Below the pieces are notes generated by a model. It made no database searches, was not told the origin of the DNA, and saw only the letters and a list, made by a program, of their open reading frames with translations. From Cliona cf. orientalis (Eukaryota; Porifera; Demospongiae; Clionaida; Clionaidae), in NCBI GenBank assembly GCA_963930775.1, contig OZ005699.1, forward strand, positions 5,353,501 through 5,417,500: a stretch of DNA of 64,000 nt, read 5' to 3'. This document shows positions 59,001 through 64,000 of this stretch, piece by piece. Position numbers and translations under genes: made by a program. The stretch's first letter is position 1; each line of letters begins with the position of its first letter.

Positions 59001-62000
59001 AAATAAAATGCTAGATCAAGCACAAGAAAAATTGCGTTGTACATGTAGGATTTTTCATAATGTATCTTTATGTAGAGTGTGACCACTTTACCAGAAAATT
59101 GCGCAAAAATTTAAATCGTAGCTAATTATTTTTTTGCTTGCATTCTATTAGCAAAAATACGGTAAACGGTGATAGTCTCATCCCCAGACCCCACCCTCGA
59201 GGAGGAAAAGGGTCTGGTGACTTTGGGCAAAAAGCTTGGTCCAGTTGACGACCCACGGAGGAATTTGCGCAACCTAATCAGATTGCAGCTTTAGTCCAGT
59301 CATATGACTCACTAGCCGCAGGAATGTAGCAGGGCCATTGCCCGCTATACAAATTTGAATCACCTATGCAACCTTACTGGCCATTCACCAAAGTCACCAG
59401 ATCCTTTTCCCTCCTTTTGAGGGTGGGGTCTGGGGACAAGACTAATGGTGATAGGGCTGGGCCTTTGTTGCTGTGGGAGGGTCATGGCTGCTTGCATGCT
59501 GCTGCTGCTAGCTATACATTTACTGTGATTTGGGGAAAGATCACTTATGGTGATAGGATTTATTTGGGTCCCTGTCATCACAGGAATATTGAAAATAGAT
59601 TATTATGCAATAATTACTGTACCAAAATTTTCAAGTGGGTAGACCCCCTGCAAGCTATAGCTACTTACAGGATATACACTAAGGAATTGCCCCTGCAGTA
59701 GCATAATAATGCGCTTACGGCAATGTCAACTTGATGATGACAGGGTATTTAATGAGGCAAGAAATATTGCTTACTCCCAGGAGAGAATATACTGGCATAC
59801 ATCTCCCTACTGCCTGATTTATACTATTTGCTGCTGCTCCCCTTCTAATTACTCTCTGTTTCTGTTGCCTCTGGGAAGAGACATTATATCCCTTCCTTTT
59901 TTTGTTGGTAGTGCAGTGTACATGCATGCATGCATACATGCTGCTACTATGGGGATGAATGCTATTGTAGTGGGAGAGAATATACTGGCATACATCTCCC
60001 TACTGCCTGAATGTTTGTAAGACTCCTTTGGCTGAGGCAGTAGTGGCTGCTCCTATATGGAAGGAATGGCCTGAATAGTGGGTGCAATCAATGCCTGCTT
60101 TCCTTACGGTGGATTGAGTATATGCTGCTGCAGGTGTGAGATTAGTGCTTGTCCAGATCTGGGGATAGCCCCAAATCTACTGGGTTATCCAGGATTAGAT
60201 AAATGATCCAGCCAGCATATAGTTCTGTATGCAGATAGTCTTCTACCAAGGTGGGGTATACTAGAGCCAAGTGCATGGAATTGTCCGTAGGATGCTATGC
60301 TAAGGCCTTTTCCCATTGATGATAAACAAAAGGCCTGGTGATATTGAGGATAAATTAAAGGGTGGAAGTGGAATTGGTTCTGTATGTGTGTGTGCTTATA
60401 ATTCTAGCAAGTGTTGGGCGTAAGAGTATAACTGCATGTAAGATATTAACTTGCTCGTTTAGATTGATATACCCATGTTTTATTTTGTGCTGCTGAAGGT
60501 AATGGTAATTGGATGCTGGGCTCTAAAGAAGGCATGAGTCAGATATTTGCATGGGTATTCAATGACTGAAGTACCTGCAGAGAGGGATACGTAGTTCTCC
60601 TCTGATTTGCCTCTGCTGATTGGTTTGGCTGTTTATCGCTCTTTGTGACGTTGAAATGTATTTTGAATAGCAGTGCTGGTACATACAGAATGGAAGGTTA
60701 TATCCATCAAATGAATTCCATTTTCTATGGATTGGAATGGTAGCATATGGGCTAACTTAGTCGCCAGCATCCAGCTGGTGTCTTCTTCTGAAGACGTGTT
60801 TTGCCTTTGCCCGCATGAAGTATATTGTCCACAAAGCTGTATCGAGGTGGGCCCATAGCTCATTTGGTGTTGTCGCAGCTTGCCGATGGAAGTGACTGTC
60901 ATTCTGAAGCCATGATATAATATCGTGGTAATCCATGCTCACTTTGATAATGATTAAACAGTATGTGATAAGATCAGCCATGTGCTCAGGCTCGCACATG
61001 GGGGCAATTGTGTAGAAAGTATTATTATATACCCATCCTGAATTGACTTAAGTTTATCCGTCTTTTCGAAGGGATCAAAGATGGTGGGTTCAGGAGCACC
61101 TAACTATGATATGAGTAGGTAGTCTCAGGAAGTCAATGATTCCTGATTCCAGATCCGTTCTGCCATTTTTTAGGTACTACGAGAGAGCTGGGGCCTCTGT
61201 TGATTGCTTCTGTCGATTGTGTTCCTTGAGGGCTGCTGAGGCTTGCCAATAGGATATTAAGGGGAACCAACCATGGGAGGTTTCCGGTTCCAATGGTTTG
61301 TATTCCAGCTAGGGCATGGGAACCGGGTAGCTATGCAACCAGGTACTTTGAGGGATTGGTGATTGCTGCACCCCTATGAATATTAATGATTATTGGTGTT
61401 GCAAATTAATGTAGCCACAGCAGTACTGATCGCCAAGCAATGGGGCCTGCATGAGCTATAAGCCACACTTGGCCAGCACATGAGTGGTGCGTGTGTACTA
61501 GCAATGGTATCAATTAGTAACCTGGATTGGCAAGAGTCTATGATGCAATTTAATGGCATTATCCTGTGACATCCTTAAATCCTGGGTCAGGTCGCTCTTT
61601 AAATGTGTAAACAATGCTGCTTCTGTAGCCAATTCAGACACCTAACTCAGTGTGGCAGCTAAAGTGGTCACATGCCATTGGTACATGGCATGAAATGCAC
61701 ACGTGCCCAGCTCTATCATCAATGCTATCCCAGGGTTAACTTAGTAAAATGTCTAGTATTAATTTTTATTATCCATATTTGCATAATGATACATTTTATA
61801 TTAGGATACGATGGAACTATTCATTAATGAGCTTAGCGATATTGACCCTCTATCATCAGAAACAGCACTAATTCCTATTAGTGACAATACACTCTTTAAA
61901 GCTTCCATGAAGGGAGATCTAGACAAAATCAAACAGCTGGTTGAAGAGAAAGGATATAATCCACTCCAGTTCAGCTCATCACAGCATACATCTCTTCACT

Positions 62001-64000
62001 ATGCCGCCAGAGCGGGTAATTTGGACATATTGAGGTATTAATTTTTATTGAGGAGAGGGGTTGCATGCATTCCCCAGAGGATCATCAAAAGCAAATACCA
62101 CTTCACGTTGTGGCACGTTATGGTCACTTTGAAATAGTTAAGTACCTTGTTAATAAACAAATGGTTGATCCAACGAATCTTGATAGCTGCAATAAAACTG
62201 CATTAGATTATGCTACTATCAAGGGACACTTGGAAATAGTCAAATTCCTCATAAGGGAAATAGCCAAATACATTCCTATTACTGCTCTTGTTTTAAATAA
62301 ATCTTCAGTATCTTCTTACACTCCATTGCACTTTGCTGCTCAGTATGGTCACGTGCATCTTATTGAGTTCTTCTTGACTAAGATACCAGGCTGTGACCCC
62401 AACATAAGAGGTAAGAAGAAACGGCACATTCTACATGAGGCGGCCAAAAAAGGACATGCAAATATTGTCAGATATTTAGCAGAATTTCAACCAAATTGTA
62501 ACTTTTCATGTTTAGATAAGAATAAAGTTACTCCCTTGCATATTGCAGCTGCTAATGGCAACCTTGTTCTAGTCAAGCTATTAGCTCTGGAATTGAAATG
62601 TAATACCAATCAGAAAAATAAAGCTGGATATGCTCCATTATATTATCTTGCTGCGCTCAATGGCTATCTCAGTGTTGTTGGATTTTTTGTGTCCAATTTG
62701 AGATGTGATCCTGATCAACTTACGTCCTTCAAGCAGAGGACATCACTTCATCTTGCTTCTCTAAATGGTCATTTGAATGTTGTCAAATACTTGGTCCGTG
62801 ATAGAAAATGTAATCAAATAATCAAAGATGCTGACGGTATCACCCCAGCTAAACTTGCTTTGACCAATAACCATTTACAGACAGTTCAATATCTTAATTG
62901 CTCCTGGATTAATCACATTGCTTCAGAGGGAGATTTAAAAATCTCTACAAACATTTATATCATCACAAGGATTTGACCCAACCCTTTTGGCCTGCAGTGG
63001 AATAACACCACTTCATACTGCCTTAAGTCAAGGGCATATTGATGTAGCGAAATATCTTACTTCTAATGATATTTGTGATCCAATGAGTAGAGATGGTGAC
63101 AATAACACTGCTCTTCATAAAGCAGCTGGGTACGGTCATCTATCAGCACTTAAGGTTTTTGTATTCAATTGTCGTTGTGATCCCAATGTCACCGGAAAAG
63201 ACGATGATACACCTCTACACTGTGCAGCACTTGGAGGTCATCTTGATATAGTTAAGTACCTTATTGAAAAACATAGTTGTAACCCTTCGAGTCGTACTGA
63301 TTCTAATCATTTTACTCCTCTTCATTATGCTTCACTTTATGGGAATATAGATAGACATTGTGTTATATTTAACCCTTGAGCAAAATTGTGATCCAATGCT
63401 TTGAAGCAAAAACCACTCCTGTTTAGATTGTGCTGCTTTTGGTGGTTCAGTTGAAGTACTTAATTTCTTTATTACAGTATTGGATTGTGATCCTTGCAGG
63501 CAAGGATCGCATATGCTTGAGTATGTACCACTGATCTCTGCAGCTAATGGGGGGCACGTGGATGTAATTAAATACCTAATAATAGGGCAAAATTGCAATC
63601 CATCATTGGTAAACTGTGACAAACGTACTCCCCTTCATGGTGCTGCTCTCAATGGACATCTTAATGTTGTCCAACATCTTATAGAAGTAGAAAATTGTGA
63701 TCCTTTGGTCACTGATAATGAGGGCCAGTGTACTCTAATTAAAGCAGCAATTACTGGTCATGTGCACATCATGAAGTATCTAATACAAGTATTAGGTTTG
63801 CATCCAAATATGCACAGTGGTTCAAGAAAGCTTACACCACTGCATTACGCTGCCTACTTTGGGCACCTTGATGCTGTAAAATATCTTATTGATCAAGGAT
63901 GTGATCCAGCAGTGAGATGTGAATTTAATATAACTCCAATCCACTTAGCTGCTTCTAAAGGTCACTTACACATCCTCAAATTTTTCTTTATCGATTTAAA
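56013..64000 (+). CDS. 2A-leader, death-domain, ankyrin-repeat protein (partial)
   Basis: Exons: 56013-56091 (leader/2A), 56503 to about 57679, about 58776-58912, and 61805 onward past the window end. Exon 2: death domain (LTPRDLKTICTEIW, DLDIIQQNYTETTKCFNEIL, WNSLANALCAPAVGL), then a helical middle region ending in QILQIPLHVLVLQKVEKGC and AFLIPKFYLKEIFPLI, a module I recall from sponge and cnidarian death-fold proteins. Exon 4: at least 20 ankyrin repeats of the type TPLHYAAxxGHLDIVKYLI...CDP; the frame is open from about 63411 to 64000. Probably a signalling adaptor or receptor of innate immunity (inference). Breaks: one-base losses in an A run near 57606 and a T run near 62038, frameshifts near 62947 and 63357, and a stop near 63408. 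Either a decaying paralogue or assembly indels. Confidence 0.75.
57690..58200. other. Intron 2 of the 2A/death-domain gene, left part
   Basis: No coding or RNA feature seen. A strong GTAAGT donor at 57680 is out of phase with the next exon's most obvious acceptor, so the exact join is uncertain (alternative donor GTAGTC at about 57665, or acceptor GAG at about 58785). Confidence 0.4.
58210..58736. mobile_element. CCGTACTTAATC MITE split by another element
   Basis: The left end C(T)GTACTTAATCTAATACAA has one base changed. The right end is AATTAACTACGG followed by TA. The 370-bp TAGTCTCG element is inserted at the GGTTTTTCT site. Lies in intron 2 of the 2A/death-domain gene. Confidence 0.8.
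58279..58648. mobile_element. 370-bp TAGTCTCG-family element with 9-bp TSD
   Basis: It begins TAGTCTCGTCCCCAGACCCC and ends GGGTACGAGGCTA. GGTTTTTCT is exact on both sides (58270-58278, 58649-58657). Removing it and one repeat restores the CCGTACTTAATC MITE, so it inserted later. Confidence 0.85.
59173..59444. mobile_element. 272-bp TAGTCTCG-family element
   Basis: It begins TAGTCTCATCCCCAGACCCC and ends GGGGTCTGGGGACAAGACTA. GGTGA is shared near both flanks but no clean 9-bp duplication remains. Intron 3 of the 2A/death-domain gene. Confidence 0.7.
59980..61200 (-). mobile_element. Decayed tyrosine-recombinase element (DIRS/Ngaro-like)
   Basis: Fossil on the minus strand. An upstream part (about 61000-60757) resembles the gag-like first protein of tyrosine-recombinase retroelements, and a downstream part (about 60110-60000) has the recombinase C-terminal signature HYSGHSFHIGAATT. 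No reverse transcriptase part is recognisable between them. The element is broken, with many interruptions, and looks old. A nearby 40-base direct repeat (about 59773-59812 and 59970-60010) may mark local rearrangement. It lies in intron 3 of the 2A/death-domain gene. Confidence 0.5.
61201..61804. other. Intron 3, right part
   Basis: No feature recognised. It ends in an acceptor TTTTATATTAG directly before the ankyrin exon, which starts in phase 0 after the 58912 donor. Confidence 0.45.

Overview
The window is from an animal nuclear genome, most likely a sponge. Genes are split by GT-AG introns. The recognisable host genes are an IRAK/Pelle-like death-domain kinase, a death-domain plus ankyrin protein whose first exon encodes a 2A-type ribosome-skipping peptide, actin and ferlin fragments, and a local family of cysteine-rich multi-pass membrane proteins. 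The species cannot be named from the sequence alone, and the sponge assignment is an inference.

Layout. 1-6.0 kb: repeats only, including foldbacks, a TIR element holding a tRNA-like module, and a 1-kb element with TTAA flanks. 6.1-17.3 kb: three decayed paralogues of one membrane-protein family (plus, minus, plus). The minus copy is split by a 3.4-kb transposon nest and has an STPR-like coiled-coil repeat reading frame directly upstream. 17.3-27.6 kb: almost only interspersed repeats, several nested, with clean target-site duplications. 27.65-39.26 kb: an apparently intact IRAK/Pelle-like gene (death domain, long Gln/Ser/Pro-rich linker, kinase) with 10-12 exons and several MITEs in its introns. 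39.3-44.4 kb: hairpins, an actin pseudogene and a hAT-type MITE. 44.45-49.28 kb: a 4.8-kb CACTA-like element with two tandem arrays and exon-like segments. 50.5-54 kb: a ferlin C2 fragment, minisatellites and a RecQ-like helicase fragment cut by a MITE. 55.1-55.8 kb: a pogo/Tigger-like MITE. 56.0 kb to the window end: the 2A - death domain - conserved middle region - ankyrin gene, running out of the window, with a decayed tyrosine-recombinase element in its last intron.

The two best genes both carry death domains and look like innate-immune signalling components. The IRAK-like gene is unbroken over about 2.3 kb of coding sequence. The 2A/death-domain/ankyrin gene and the membrane-protein family carry several frameshifts, so they are probably young, decaying members of expanded families, although homopolymer assembly errors could explain some of the breaks. 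The most unusual features are the 2A leader and a family of near-pure-hairpin transposons as short as 50 bp with 9-bp target duplications.
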